Source: Margaritifera margaritifera
Lineage: Eukaryota > Mollusca > Bivalvia > Unionida > Margaritiferidae
NCBI GenBank assembly: GCA_029931535.1
Contig: JAQPZY010001581.1
Location: forward strand, 3,952,501-4,016,500
Length of the DNA stretch: 64,000 nucleotides
Direction: 5' to 3'
Within the stretch, counting starts at the first letter, position 1. The number at the start of each line of letters is the position of its first letter. The notes beneath the pieces are model-generated. The model did not search any database, was not told where the DNA came from, and was given only the letters and a program-made list of their open reading frames with translations. A program made the translations under genes and the position numbers. Of the stretch, positions 1-11,185 are shown piece by piece.

Positions 1-611
1 TGACACCATCTTCTGACATGTTTAAGTCTTTAAACTGGCTCAATTTTGACAACATAATTTCATATCATAGATGTAGTATGGTTTATAAAACCCTTCATAA
101 TTTAACACCTCTTTACCTGAATGATATTCTTGTCAAAGCCAGCAATACTATGTACTCTTTAAGAGCAGCATCAAACCTGTGTTTAAAACTACCAAGACCA
201 AGAACTAATGCATTCGAAAAGACTTTTACATATACAGGATCTTCAGAATGGAATCAGTTACCACTTGAACTAAAGCAGGCTGACAGAGTTGCCATGTTCA
301 AATCAGGCTATTTCAACAACCTAAACATATAATGTCTCTCACCAAATATTCCAACAGTTCCTTCTTTGTTCTTACGTGTATGCATAAATCAGCTACAAAC
401 ATGTTGCACTGATGCAGATGTACAAACATTGCAAGTTTTAAGTGAACTATTTGTGTGACATTGACCTGTAATTAATACGTTCCTTCTTTCTTTTATAAAT
501 AATGTGTACATGTATAGAATGTTGTATGCCCCTGAGGGTCTCATGTGAGCTTAGCTAAGAATTTGGCTAAATGAGTTGTACCCTCTGAAAATAAATTATT
601 ATTATTATTAC
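1..611 (+). mobile_element. 3' end of a non-LTR (LINE) retrotransposon
   Basis: An open frame with the C-terminal tail typical of LINE reverse transcriptases is followed by about 270 bp of 3' UTR. The UTR ends in a CCCTCTGAAAATAAA block and a run of ATT repeats at about 598-610. That coding tail, short UTR and trinucleotide tail is usual for CR1/Jockey-like LINEs. The element continues upstream beyond the window edge, so clade and length cannot be determined. It is probably a 5'-truncated copy in an intron or intergenic region. Confidence 0.75.
3..332 (+). CDS. LINE ORF2 C-terminal fragment (partial, 5' end outside window)
   Basis: The frame is open from the window edge to the TAA at 330-332, about 109 codons. 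The first ATG at 18 is internal and not a true start. The protein has the pattern seen after the reverse transcriptase core of CR1/Jockey-type elements: MVYKTLHNLTPLYLNDIL, then a serine/arginine stretch, LPRPRTNAFEKTFTYTGSSE and WNQLPLELKQA, ending in FKSGYFNNL. In these families the region is a thumb-like or C-terminal tail after the YADD polymerase core, which would lie upstream. No frameshift or stop is visible in this piece. It has no link to a host gene. The assignment is by recognised motif pattern only. Confidence 0.75.
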   Translation, partial: TPSSDMFKSLNWLNFDNIISYHRCSMVYKTLHNLTPLYLNDILVKASNTMYSLRAASNLCLKLPRPRTNAFEKTFTYTGSSEWNQLPLELKQADRVAMFKSGYFNNLNI

Positions 612-699
612 TGTTAGAACATGCTTGAGGTAAGAGGTAACTAATGGAGGCAATTTTTCTGCCCTGGGAAGCATCCGGTGATGAGAAGGTCCTGGACTC

Positions 700-961
700 T
701 GTGTGTGTGTGTGTGTGTACACATGTTTTTGTGTGCATGTGTGTATGTGGTGTGTGTGGGTGTACATGCACATGTGTGTGTGTGTGTACACATGTTTTTG
801 TGTGCATGTGTGTACGTGGTGTGTGTGCATGCGCATGTGTGTGTGTGTACACATGTTTTTGTGTGCATGTGTGTATGTGGTGTGTGTGGGTGTGTGGGTG
901 TGCATGCACATGTGTGTGTGTGTGTGTGGGGGGGGTGTGCATGCACATGAGTGTGTGTGTG
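700..961. repeat. Complex (TG)n array with ~60-65 bp higher-order period
   Basis: A TG/CA-rich tract in which a block containing TACACATGTTTTTGTGTGCA recurs three times (about 717, 787 and 847), separated by pure TG runs. Long open frames occur on both strands only because the sequence lacks stops. It ends with a G run at about 929-935. Confidence 0.9.
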
Positions 962-1000
962 TTGAAAGCTGGATCATGTAATTGTTGAAAAATAAAACTT

Positions 1001-1149
1001 CACTCCCTCACTATAATGCCCTTCATTATAACAGTTTCTGTTATAAGGCAGGTATGGCTATTGATCCCATTTCATTAAATGGTTCTAAAATTATATGTAT
1101 AATGTACTTCATTAAAAGGCAGTGTACTCTATAAAATGAGGGAGTACTG
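1001..1149. mobile_element. Tigger/pogo-like MITE, degenerate copy
   Basis: The left end CACTCCCTCACTATAATG and right end ATGAGGGAGTACTG form imperfect inverted repeats, with TA just after the right end. Internal blocks (CCCTTCATTATAACA, GTACTTCATT, AAGGCAGT) match the copy at 11786-12051. The left terminus is eroded. Confidence 0.6.
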
Positions 1150-1810
1150 TATGTGAACCTATAGTAGAAGGTACACAACCATTTTCCTTACAGTAGAACA
1201 TAATATTGACTACAGTTTTATCCTAAGATAACCTGAAGGTTAACATGTAAGTATTATAGTGTACAATACTCTGGATCATGTGAGATAAGAGAAATTTATT
1301 CACTTCAGAGAAAGTGACAATATTTAAATAAAGTGCTTGTCTGAATGAAAACTCAGCAAGTGTTAAATCTGTTAAATTTGTTTGTATGCCATCAAACAAA
1401 GCTAGGTAGGATTAAAAGAAAATAGACAGACCTCATAAAATGACCCCTAGGTCTGAAAAACTTCCAGAAATTTGACAAGTATTTGAGAGTGTGTGAATAT
1501 AAACACAGTAAACCTCTGTTTTGTGATTCAATTTATATAATAATTTGAACGAATAGCAACATTTGAACAGAACTTCTAAATATGTATCTTCCAAAAGTTG
1601 ATTTCAATGAATTTGAGCTGTTTTTGAAATTGTTCAATTAGGGCTATTTTTCTTCACAGCATGTTTTGACCATGTTTATTACCATTAAAAACTACAAGAA
1701 AAGGCGTGGACGCAAGTTAAAAAAACATACTTACAAATACATGTATGGAGATTTGATTTTCCACCAGCAAAATGTTTAAATTTTTCTTTTCAAACCTCAA
1801 CTCATGTAGA
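1150..1810. other. AT-rich non-coding stretch
   Basis: No gene, splice-supported exon or repeat structure was recognised. Probably intron or intergenic DNA. Confidence 0.5.
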
Positions 1811-1949
1811 AGAATGTAACTGGAGTAAAGTGCCTGGCCCAAGGACGCACCATAGTAACCAACCCTGGGCTGATCCGATGGTAGGATTCAAACTTACACC
1901 CATCGGGCCACATGTCCAGCACACAAACCACTGAGCCACTGTGACTCCT
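1811..1949 (-). mobile_element. tRNA-derived SINE, family S3
   Basis: On the minus strand it begins GGAGTCACAGTGGCTCAGTGG (box A-like TGGCTCAGTGG), followed by GTTTGAATCC (box B-like), then CTTGGGCCAGGCACTTTACT. The copy at 29254-29437 shares the box B and the AGGCACTTTACTCCA block. These internal promoter boxes identify a pol III tRNA-derived SINE. The 3' tail is missing or eroded. Confidence 0.7.
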
Positions 1950-3340
1950 GCCTCCATTATTCCCCATTTATGACATGCAGGTGGGTGTACTGGACCTATT
2001 CTACATATCGGAGCCTGCAGAGGTCATGTATAAGAAGAAGAATCCACATGAAGCACCAAGAGTTTAAATTTAGTCTTTCCATCTAATTTCTTGCCATAAA
2101 AGTTTTAATGTGTTTTCACTGATTCAAATTATGCCATCATAATTGCTGCTATTGCCAAAAATTCTCTGTTATATGCCATTTCTAACCAGTCATTCTTAAA
2201 CACTGATCGATTATTTTGTGTTACACATTTTTGCTTGAAATCTTGCAGTGATAATTTTCAAACTTTGGCTACAATTGTTTTTTCCTGAAGGTAAAAGAAA
2301 TTACATGAACCCAACTGCATCAGTCTTATATCCATAATGAACTGGTTGATGACATAAACATGAAGTCATGACTTTAATTTCAATTAAATGTTTTTAAAAA
2401 ATGAAAAATAATAAGAAAGAATAGGATGGATGTGAATGGCATTAACAAATAATGAAGAGCAAATACTTCACAAGATATTATATTAATCAGAAAGAAAATG
2501 ATTTTCCCATCAATACTGACCTATATGCTTGGAATGGCTAATTTATTCCTGATTAATTTTCAATTATTCAACTCTTCTTGACTGCCTAAAGTTGACAAGC
2601 TTAGTTGAATCTGATGTGAGCCAAACTTGTAAAAAGGGACATAATTCTAATAAAACTTGCAACATACTGCATCTAAAAGCAAGTATTAATTATTCCCCTT
2701 GTTACAAGACAAACCGTGTACACAAGATTATTCAAATCATCTCAGTTTGAGTGTCTATGAAAAAAAAGAATGTGGCAAAACAGTTATATTCCCTTCTATA
2801 CCAACAATTTTGCAGCATATCATTATTTTTTCTTTTAAATACATGTATTTATTATATACTTAAGTCTCATATATTTTTTTCACTCCTATATTTGTGGTCT
2901 GATAGGGTACAATAGTTTACCAAATGTCAAAAATGTTATTTTATTGGAATAGATTAGGTCATCCCAAATCCAGTGTTCCCTTTAATCACTGATATTTTTA
3001 TGATCAGCCGTTGAATATGATTGAAACTGAGGAGAACATATAAAAGAAAAGGCAGGTTGGGGTTGTGTGCCACAAAAGTGAGTTTAATCTTTGAAGCTTT
3101 GATTCAGAAGCAAGTTTGGTATATAATAAAAATAAGTTCCTTTTCTTAAATAAATAATGTATATATTTCATCTTGAGGTACCAAAACCAAAATATTTTAA
3201 CTTGTGATCTTGCCACTTGTTAAAATATGTTTTCTTTTGTATCACAAGATGAAATATATCCAGTATACCACAGGAAAAGAAAATATCCTCTGTGATGTGT
3301 AAGGTGGTAAATGTGCCAAGTTGTGTAAAGGACAGAACTA
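1950..3340. other. AT-rich non-coding stretch
   Basis: No coding or repeat feature can be supported. Confidence 0.5.
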
Positions 3341-3342
3341 AG

Positions 3343-3343
<1 letters not shown>

Positions 3344-3410
<67 letters not shown>
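3344..3410. repeat. (TA)n microsatellite
   Basis: Uninterrupted TA dinucleotides for about 66 bp. Tyr-Ile repeat frames on both strands are artefacts. Confidence 0.98.
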
Positions 3411-3411
<1 letters not shown>

Positions 3412-3623
3412 CAGGGTAAGTTGTATTCCTGTAGGAACTTTTTAAGGAAAGTTGATAACATAATTGGAAAGCTTATGACATAAGGAATCTGAATTTTTTT
3501 TCTCAAAAGTCAAGCTCATATTTCAAGGTCAAATATGACACTCCAAATCAATATAAGATCGAAATATATCTCCATAGATATTTAACTGTTCTATGATTTT
3601 CCATAAAGATCTACATAATTTTT

Positions 3624-4064
3624 CTGTTTGAGCTTGTCATTTGATGACTGTTTGAGTTTGTCATTTGATGACTAAGCTTGTCATTTGATGACTGTTTGAG
3701 CTTGTCATTTGATGACTGTTTGAGTTTGTCATTTGATGACTGTTTGAGTTTGTCATTTGATGACTGAGCTTGTCATTTGATGACTGTTTGAGTTTGTCAT
3801 TTGATGACTGAGCTTGTCATTTGATGACTGTTTGAGCTTGTCATTTGACAACTGTTTGAGCTTGTCATTTGATGACTGTTTGAGTTTGTCATTTGATGAC
3901 TGAGCTTGTCATTTGATGACTGTCTGAGCTTGTCATTTGATGACTGAGGTTGTCATTTGATAACTGTTTGAGCTCATCATTTGACAACTTTCTGAGCTTG
4001 TCATTTGATGACTGTTTTAGCTCATCATTTGAAAACTGTCTGAACTTGTCATTTGATGACTGTC
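3624..4064. repeat. 24/20-bp minisatellite
   Basis: Tandem units of GAGTTTGTCATTTGATGACT with or without a following GTTT, giving interspersed 24- and 20-bp periods and about 19 units. C/T variation and later units with CATCATTTG or GACAACT show decay toward the 3' end. The minus-strand frame 3889-4143 is carried by the repeat and is not a gene. Confidence 0.95.
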
Positions 4065-4900
4065 CAAAGACTAAGAGGCCTATCACAGCATAGGAGAGGC
4101 AAGTAAAGGTCAGAGCTGGTATTTTGGCTCTAGTAAATAACAATTTCTTTAGTAAATGAAATACTGCTTAAACAAGTGTAGAATATGGTTGTCATGGAAA
4201 TCTGTAATCAAATTCTTCATGCTGATCAAAAGGCAAAACAGCTTAAAATGTGCAACGGTGATTTTAACAAGAAGTAAGCCCTTTGAAAAGAAGAGTTACA
4301 GCATTATGGCAAATATATCAAAATGAAAAATTTCATATTAAACTGAACGGATCAGTATTGATAATGCATGGATCAAACCTATCATCTTATAATTAGCCCA
4401 CAACATCATGGAAATAATAATTAGACGGTTGGCAAATAGAAAGGGTGCTATTGCTCATACAGTGATGCTGCTGGCATTCCTTGAATAGTTGAGACCTATT
4501 CGGAAAATGTAACAGAAGTGATTTGATTGGTAAAATTTATCTAGAAACAATGAATTGTTCTTGTAAGTTTCTGACAAAAACCCGAATAAATGGTAAAAAA
4601 CATCAATACTTGTATGTTTAAATGGGATCAGGCTTATTCCAGCTGTTGTTGGTTGCTATGAGATTTGAAAATATCTCTAGAGAGCTTGATCCTCCTTTGA
4701 CTAATGTAGCCTGGAAAAGCTCCATGAATGGTATGACAAGGGGAAGAAGATGAGGAAAGACTATACAAGTTACCTATGTACTGGACACTTCTATCAAAAT
4801 GGAAATTTTTTGAAAACAAAAAACTTCGTTTTGTACATGCTGACAAGAGAACAGATTATTTTATGTGACCCAGATAACCATCAATCATTTTGCATACTCA
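4065..4900. other. Non-coding stretch
   Basis: No gene or repeat recognised. Confidence 0.5.
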
Positions 4901-5018
4901 GCTGATTATATAATATTGACATCCAGAGAACAAGTTATGTCCCCACCTACGACCCCTGAGTGGATTATGTAATATTGACATCCAGAGAACAAGTTATGTC
5001 CCCGAGCAGATTATGTAG
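4901..5018. repeat. Imperfect tandem duplication (~65 bp)
   Basis: The block ATAATATTGACATCCAGAGA followed by ACAAGTTATGTCCCC occurs twice, directly upstream of a family A MITE. Confidence 0.9.
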
Positions 5019-5026
5019 TACAATTA

Positions 5027-5230
5027 CCATATATACTCGCATATAAGCTAATACCAACTATATAGACCCAGATCTGCTGTAGCATAATGCGCCGGCATAT
5101 CTGGGTCTATGCAGTTTGTACGGACTAATCAGTAGAACAAACAACATAGACCCTGATCTGCCGGCACATTATGCAATGACAGAATCTATGTTGTTTGCAT
5201 TTGAACCCGGATTATATGTAAGTATAGATG
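5027..5230. mobile_element. Family A twin-hairpin MITE, copy 1
   Basis: TA precedes the left TIR CCATATATACTCGCATATAAG, and the right end is AAGTATAGATG. Inside are two palindromic modules, GACCCAGATCTGC...ATCTGGGTC and CATAGACCCTGATCTGC (its partner arm mutated), joined by ACTAATCAGTAGAACAAAC. No coding capacity. The frame from 5116 starts inside this element and runs into the following minisatellite. Confidence 0.9.
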
Positions 5231-5334
5231 TTATGTCCAGCAGTTTGAATGTTCAACTCTTACAAAGAACATGCAAAGAAGCAGACATATTATCCTACAT
5301 GTCATCAAAGCTACCATCAGGAAATGTAACATTC

Positions 5335-5752
5335 TCTTATGTACCACCCATGATTGTGTACAAACTGATTGTCTCTTATGCACCACCCAACATTGTGTAC
5401 AAACTGACTGTCTCTTATGCATTGCCTAACATTGTGTACAAACTCTTACGTACCATCCAACACTGTGTACAAACTCTTATGCACCACCCAACATTGTGTA
5501 CAAACTGATTGTCTCTTATTCACCACCTAACATTGTGTAAAAAAACTCTTATGCACCAGCCAACATTGTGTAAAAACTGACTGTCTCTTATGCACCACCC
5601 AACATTGTGTAAAAACTGATTGTCTCTTATGCACCACCCAACATTGTGTACAAACTCTTATGCACCATCCAACATTGTGTACAAACTGATTGTCTCTTAT
5701 GCACCACCCAACATTGTGTACAAACTGATTGTTTCTTATGCACCACCCAATA
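5335..5752. repeat. 39/27-bp minisatellite
   Basis: Units of CTTATGCACCACCCAACATT-GTGTACAAACTGATTGTCT (39 bp) are mixed with shorter 27-28 bp units that lack the last block. The array is open in one plus frame for several units (SYAPPNIVYKL repeat) and on the minus strand, but neither has a credible start or context. Confidence 0.95.
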
Positions 5753-6454
5753 TAGGTGGCACTCTCCAGTTTTGTACTTTGCATAGGGTTAGATTTTTAA
5801 AGAAAAAGAATTCCCCAGGTTTTCCTCACTGGTTGTCCTGGCTATTTAAAAAAGACCTTGTATATCTTAGGGTATTGTTAAAAGAACTTTGAAATCCCTT
5901 TATTTTGGTGTATGATTGATGGGTACAATTTGGGTTATACAGTATACAGCTTGGTCTTACTTAAGATGTGCACCTCTCAAAAAACTGCCAGCTCCGCTTG
6001 GTCATTTTCACTTCCTGGACTTCAAAGGTAAATTTTTAAAAAAAGAGCCGATAACTTTTTTTTACTTTTTATATATTTTGTAATTCATTCATTGTACTTT
6101 CAGAGGTTGATATTGCCTACTCTGGCAAAATTCGTTTCCCTATTTTAATAACTGCTGAAAATAGTGTACTTTTGACTAATTCAGGCTGATTTTTTGAGTA
6201 CTTTGGAGCGGCCATTTCTGTCTGCTGTGCGCTTAGATCATGTCCAATTTCCACAAGTACAATATGTAAAGAAATTTCGGCCACAGTACATGAAAGTAAC
6301 ATAGAGGTATGCCAACATTCTCTCCACTGTGCATGTTGCAAATGCAAACAACTTCATCTTACACCTGTCACTCTCTCAGAAGCACGCATTATCTGTAGAG
6401 CTCCCCCATATGTACAAACTGATTTTCTCTGAGACATAAAAGTTAAAATACTCA
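5753..6454. other. Non-coding stretch
   Basis: No gene or repeat recognised. The minus frame 6117-6347 has no splice or homology support. Confidence 0.5.
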
Positions 6455-6603
6455 ACTGTATGTGTGTGTGCAACTATGTACTATGTATGTAAATATGCAA
6501 ATAATAGAGGGCTACAAGGAGGATTAGTTCAATGCAACTAACTGTGTCACCCTCTTTAAATAAAGTTGTTATAATTATCATTATTATTATTATTATTATT
6601 ATT
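6455..6603 (+). mobile_element. 3' tail of a LINE-like retrotransposon
   Basis: GAGGGCTACAAGGAGGATTA and a CACCCTCTTTAAATAAAG block are followed by about ten ATT repeats (6572-6603). This is the same layout as the LINE 3' end at 540-611. No coding part remains, so it is probably a severely 5'-truncated insertion. Confidence 0.55.
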
Positions 6604-6718
6604 GCTCAATAACTGTGCATAAGGATCATGACAGAAAGAAATTTTTACAGCTCTCTCTGGTTATAAATAACTACATGGAAAATTAGCATTGTGGAAGTTG
6701 TTTTATGACAAGTTCAAA

Positions 6719-7180
6719 AGACTGACATCATCCAATATTTCCTCATGCTGAGGCCCCTACAGACTGACATCATCCAATATTTCCTCATGCTGAGGCCCCT
6801 ACAGACTGACATCATCCAATATTTCCTCATGCTGAGGTCCCTAAAGACTGACATCATCCAATATTTCCTCATGCTGAGGTCCCTAAAGACTGACATCATC
6901 CAATATTTCCTCATGCTGAGGTCCCTAAAGACTGACATCATCCAATATTTCCTCATGCTGAGGTCCCTAAAGACTGACATCATCCAATATTTCCTCATGC
7001 TAAGGTCCCTAAAGACTGACATCATCCAATATTTCCTCATGCTGAGGTCCCTAAAGACTGACATCATCCAATATTTCCTCATGCTGAGGTCCCTAAAGAC
7101 TGACATCATCCAATATTTCCTCATGCTGAGGTCCCTACAGACTGACATCATCCAATATTTCCTCATGCTGAGGTCCCTAC
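6719..7180. repeat. 42-bp minisatellite, 11 units
   Basis: Eleven near-identical 42-bp units (AGACTGACATCATCCAATAT, then TTCCTCATGCTGAGGTCCCT and AA or AC). Because 42 is a multiple of three and no unit has a stop in two frames, it is open as a 14-residue repeat on plus (MLRSLKTDIIQYFL) and on minus (MRKYWMMSVFRDLS). Units 1-2 carry GGCCCC and the last units CTACAG, so variants cluster at the ends. Confidence 0.97.
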
Positions 7181-7600
7181 AGCTACTACAGAAGCATGTA
7201 TCTTATGTGAATCAACCTTTTTTCCTAACTATTTGCTCACAACATTCAACAGAAGGCAAACAAAAAAAAGATCATGTTAATCTATTTCGAGAACTCAAAA
7301 TAATTTGTCAGGAATACTCTGTGACTATTGTGTGGTGGCAATATGATGTTGCCCATCCAAATATTCTAGACCACTGTGACTATTTGTGAAAATTACAAGA
7401 GGAAGAGTTGTATGAAAACAATACCTTTGCATCCATCCCTTTACACTGTGATGGAAGCTCTGTCATGTGTGATCCACAAGTTTTTGTACAGTTAACGCTG
7501 CTCCTGTAGGTTGGCAGGCCTGTACTGCACATAAATGTGCAAATGTAGTACAGGTAACAAACCTTGTGAAAAATCTAGCAATTTTTAAAACTATATGTCA
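7181..7600. other. Non-coding flank between two repeats
   Basis: The plus frame from the minisatellite continues to 7389, but this extension has no recognisable domain, splice sites or composition to support a gene. Confidence 0.45.
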
Positions 7601-8155
7601 AGTTCAACGTGGAGATAGTGAAAAGCTATTATACCCCATGTTGGGTTGTCCATCCACCCGTCACACTTTTGTTTACTTAATATCTCCTAAACCATTTCTA
7701 AATATCTGCATGAAACTTGCTATGCTTTTGCATCATGACTGGACACTGTGTCTGTCTTATCAGCATTTTAAGAATCATCTCCTTTTTTATCAAAAATTGT
7801 GTAAATCTGTCTATCACACTCTTCTCCAGTCAATATATCCTGAACTGCTCAAGATGTCTTCATGAAACTTGCTATTCATTTGTATCATGACTAGAGTCTG
7901 TGTTCCATACAAGATCTGGTTTTGTCAGATTAGTACTTTCTAAATTGTCTCTTTGAAAATTATATTTATACCTAATATCTCCTTAAGCATTCGAGGTATC
8001 TTCATGAAACTTTGTACGCTTTTGTATCATGACTAGGTAATGTGTCTTGTATAAGAAGGGGCTCTGTCTGATTAGCATTTTAAAAGTTATCCCCATTTTT
8101 ATTTAAAAAATCTTGCCGATCTATCTCTCCATTACACTCTGGGCAGTTAATATCT
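7600..8155. mobile_element. Composite module-array element, type V
   Basis: About three diverged ~145-170 bp modules start near 7677, 7830 and 7973, with a fourth at 8147. Each reads AATATCTCCTRAACCATTT, TCTTCATGAAACTTGCTATG, CATGACTAG...CTGTGT, then a T-rich block. They resemble the tandem cores of pearl/Helentron-like elements in bivalves. The fourth module passes into the 44-bp array that follows. The frame 7566-7865 is a chance opening. Confidence 0.7.
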
Positions 8156-8815
8156 TCTGAACCATTTGAGATATCTTTATGAAACTTGGCATGCATTTGT
8201 CTGAACCATTTGAGATATCTTCACGAAACTTGGCATGCATTTGTCTGAACCATTTGAGATGTCTTCATGAAACTTGGCATGCATTTGTCTGAACCATTTG
8301 AGATGTCTTCATGAAACTTGGCATGCATTTGTCCGAACCATTTGAGATATCTTCATGAAACTTGGCATGCATTTGTCTGAACCATTTGAGATGTCTTCAT
8401 GAAACTTGGCATGCATTTGTCTGAACCATTTGAGATATCTTCACGAAACTTGGCATGCATTTGTCTGAACCATTTGAGATGTCTTCATGAAACTTGGCAT
8501 GCATTTGTCTGAACCATTTGAGATGTCTTCATGAAACTTGGCATGCATTTGTCTGAACCATTTGAGATATCTTCATGAAACTTGGCATGCATTTGTCTGA
8601 ACCATTTGAGATATCTTCATGAAACTTGGCATGCATTTGTCTGAACCATTTGAGATATCTTCATGAAACTTGGCATGCATTTGTCTGAACCATTTGAGAT
8701 ATCTTCATGAAACTTGGCATGCATTTGTCTGAACCATTTGAGATATCTTCATGAAACTTGGCATGCATTTGTCTGAACCATTTGAGATATCTTCATGAAA
8801 CTTGGCATGCATTTG
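8156..8815. repeat. 44-bp minisatellite, 15 units, nested in type V module
   Basis: Exactly 15 units of TCTGAACCATTTGAGATATC-TTCATGAAACTTGGCATGCATTTG, starting every 44 bp from 8156. The unit is a sub-segment of the upstream ~150-bp module. Variants GATGTC and TTCACG are arranged so that units 2-5 and 7-10 carry the same order, indicating block duplication. The last six units are near-identical. Confidence 0.97.
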
Positions 8816-9333
8816 TCTCCGAGTTTAGCTGGACCTTTGACCTTGATATCTAACCTTAACCTTGATAAGAAAAAATGGCAACATTGCTTTTTGAATTCTT
8901 CATAATCTTGGTTTAGGATATATGTTCCCAACTTTCCTCTCTAATTCCCATGGGAGACAAATGCATAACAACTGGCCCTGAACCAATACATTTCTTATCA
9001 TCAACAACAGTAAGCTCTGGCGCTGTATTATCAAATTTATTTGGAGCAAGAAACTGAAGCTCAAGCTCAAAGTCCAAAAGCTTAAACAATGTATAACTTT
9101 AATTTAAATAAAATTAGAATCACAGATCTTTCAGATGTTTAACAAGGTGCCCTCTACTCGACTACTGATTTCCGATAATGCAAGTGCACCCCAAATATCA
9201 GATCTGATTTCACATTTTGAGCAAGAGCACGAGTTTCTTTTATAAAAGTTTTGAGAATACAGGGTCTGGACTTGGAATGCCATAGTATGTCAGAATTCTA
9301 AATATTTCCTTTGAGCATTAATATTATTAGCTA
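8816..9333. other. Probable tail of the type V element, then non-coding DNA
   Basis: Begins with CTGGACCTTTGACCTTGATA and contains CCATGGGAGACAAATGCATA, plausibly the outer part of the type V repeat. No gene seen. Confidence 0.4.
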
Positions 9334-9539
9334 CCGTATATACTCGCGTATAAATGCAAACAACATAGACCCTGATTTGCCATCGCATAATGTGCCAGCA
9401 GATCAGGGTCTATGTTGTTTGTTCTACTGATTAGTCCTTACAAACTGCATAGACCCAGGTCTGCCAGAGCATTATGCGATGGCAGATCTGGGTCTATGCA
9501 GTTTGCAGTTGGTATTGGCTTATGTGCGATTATATATGG
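9334..9539. mobile_element. Family A twin-hairpin MITE, copy 2
   Basis: Flanked by TA on both sides. The left TIR is CCGTATATACTCGCGTATAA, and the right end is GCGATTATATATGG. Hairpin 1 has arms CATAGACCCTGAT..ATCAGGGTCTATG, and hairpin 2 has arms CATAGACCCAGGTCTGC..GCAGATCTGGGTCTATG, with spacer TTCTACTGATTAGTCCTTA. Hairpin order is opposite to copy 1, so it is inserted in the other orientation. Confidence 0.93.
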
Positions 9540-9611
9540 TACTTGATTTTTTAATTGTTGTTGCCCTTTTACATCTATAGATAAATGACCTTGGCATATT
9601 GAACTACTTAC

Positions 9612-9710
9612 CCTTTGAGATCAAAGAAGTATTGAGATCAGAGGACTCATTATCTCCCCACCAAGTGGGCTGCCCATAGAGTGGTGTCCCCTTTTTCACT
9701 GTTGCCAACT
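9612..9710 (-). CDS. Exon of a CEP170-family centrosomal protein
   Basis: A 99-bp exon on the minus strand, preceded by a strong acceptor (TTATTTTTCGTATTTCAG) and followed by GTAAGTAG. It starts with two bases of a split codon, has 32 full codons and ends with one base, so it is phase-symmetrical. It encodes LATVKK followed by GTPLYGQPTWWGDNE, then a Ser/Asn-rich stretch ending TSLISK. From memory, vertebrate CEP170 and CEP170B carry GTPLYGQPSWWGDDE or TPLYGQPSWWGEDD shortly after the N-terminal FHA domain. CEP170 proteins bind centriole subdistal appendages and microtubules. The open frame extends past the acceptor to 9813, but that part is intron-like. Codon composition and the motif make this the best-supported host exon in the window. 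Confidence 0.78.
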
Positions 9711-10750
9711 CTGAAATACGAAAAATAAAGGTGCGAATACCAAGTTTGATCATAATCTCTTCATAAATAAAGCCCTGAGTGTTATCAAGTAACTGTTGAT
9801 GGATTGACAACACACTATAATTAACTGATGGATGTAAAGCTACATTACCACAAACTAAGTCAAGAGGACAAAAGAGCTAAAAATTATGAACTTATTTCAC
9901 ATTAATTCAAATAGAAGTGGTAAGTTTGTAAGCTACTGCACTCTGCTAATGACATAGTTGGACATGTAATTAGAATGGCAAGCTAAAAAATACTATTGGT
10001 CAAGTTTCTGGCTGATTTATCAAACATTGGGGGACTAGTTGCACACACCTGAATTATCATATCGGCACAGATAACTAATTCAATTCCTATAGACTGTAAT
10101 GTTAGTGTTTGGCCAAATCACCACAATCGGTGAAATACGCTTATGTCCTATGAATGATCTATTCAAGAGGAAACTTATAAATATATGAAAATTATATGCT
10201 GCATGCCCAGTTTTTAAGAAAAATGCCTTTGTAGGTGCCCACTATAAAAATATGGCCTGGTGAGATCCCATCATTTACATCAAGTAGTACATGTGCGTTG
10301 GCAGCAATAAAGTTAAAATGGTTTTAAGTTCAAGCCCAATATTGCATACAATTTACTGATATGCAGGCTTCTTGTGCAAAATTATGTTAATTTTTTCCTG
10401 TAATTATTTTGAGCCAACCAGCGACCATCATTCCTTGCAATATGGCATTTAATATACCACCACACATAGGCTGGTTCTGTACTTTATAACATAATTAGTT
10501 GGCTGTGACCATATATAGTATATATCTTAAACATCAAAAGGGGGCATAACTCTAGAAAAATGCATCAGAGTGGGATAACAGAATGATATGCTTATGTTGA
10601 CCTCATGTCAGTTATATCTGTCAAGTTTCAAGATAGTCCACGAAAGATGCAGGATTAATTGCACATGCATGAATTGTGAGATTTACATACAGGATTGAGA
10701 GACAAGCCTAAATGCTGTATAACCATGCAATATTCATAGCAGGGGCCTTA
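9711..10750. other. Intron sequence of the putative CEP170-like gene
   Basis: AT-rich, with no exon or repeat recognised apart from scattered poly-A runs. Confidence 0.5.
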
Positions 10751-10837
10751 AAAAAAAAAAAGTTCAACATAAATGCCCTTCTCGTATAACTTTAAAAAAA
10801 AAGCTCAACATAAACGCCCTTCTCGTATAAAATTACA
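10751..10837. repeat. Two-copy ~47-bp tandem repeat
   Basis: A-run followed by GTTCAACATAAATGCCCTTC and TCGTATAA, then a second A-run with GCTCAACATAAACGCCCTTC and TCGTATAA. Confidence 0.9.
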
Positions 10838-10930
10838 TTCACCTCCATATGATCGCTCATAGGACACACAATTTCAATTTTGGAATAGAGATGACACTTT
10901 AAGTTGAATATAATGATATGAAAGGCATCT

Positions 10931-11185
10931 AAAGAGTTTCCAGACTATGCCCCCACCACTTATCAAATAAGCACTGAGAGTTTCCAGACTATGGGGCAGC
11001 TATCAAATAAAATTGAGAGTTTCCAGACTATGGGGCAGCTATCAAATAAAATTGAGTTTCCAGACTATGGGGCAGCTATCAAATAAAATGGGAGTTTCCA
11101 GACTATGTCCCCCCCCCCCCCCCCCCTTATCAAATATGCATGTAGAGTTTCCTGACTATGGAGCAGCTATCAAATAAGCACATGC
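10931..11185. repeat. ~37-bp minisatellite, 6 units
   Basis: Units of GAGTTTCCAGACTATGGGGC-AGCTATCAAATAAAATT, six copies with indels. One unit has been interrupted by an 18-C run at about 11109-11127, replacing the GGGGCAG block. The array ends near 11176. Confidence 0.92.

Noticed and set aside
541..988. Overlapping Cys/Val-rich and His/Thr-rich frames on both strands
   Set aside because: They are translations of the TG/CA repeat, open in several frames simultaneously.
3344..3410. Possible origin or regulatory element in the TA tract
   Set aside because: Pure dinucleotide repeat, with nothing beyond length to suggest function.
5116..5508. 130-codon plus-strand frame
   Set aside because: It starts inside a family A MITE and continues through the 39-bp minisatellite, so it is a chance fusion.
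6745..7389. 214-codon plus-strand frame as a repeat protein gene
   Set aside because: Most of it is the 42-bp minisatellite, which is also open on the minus strand. The unique tail has no recognisable domain and no splice or promoter support.
3624..8815. CRISPR-like arrays among the regular repeats
   Set aside because: The units are contiguous tandem repeats without unique spacers, and the genome is eukaryotic.
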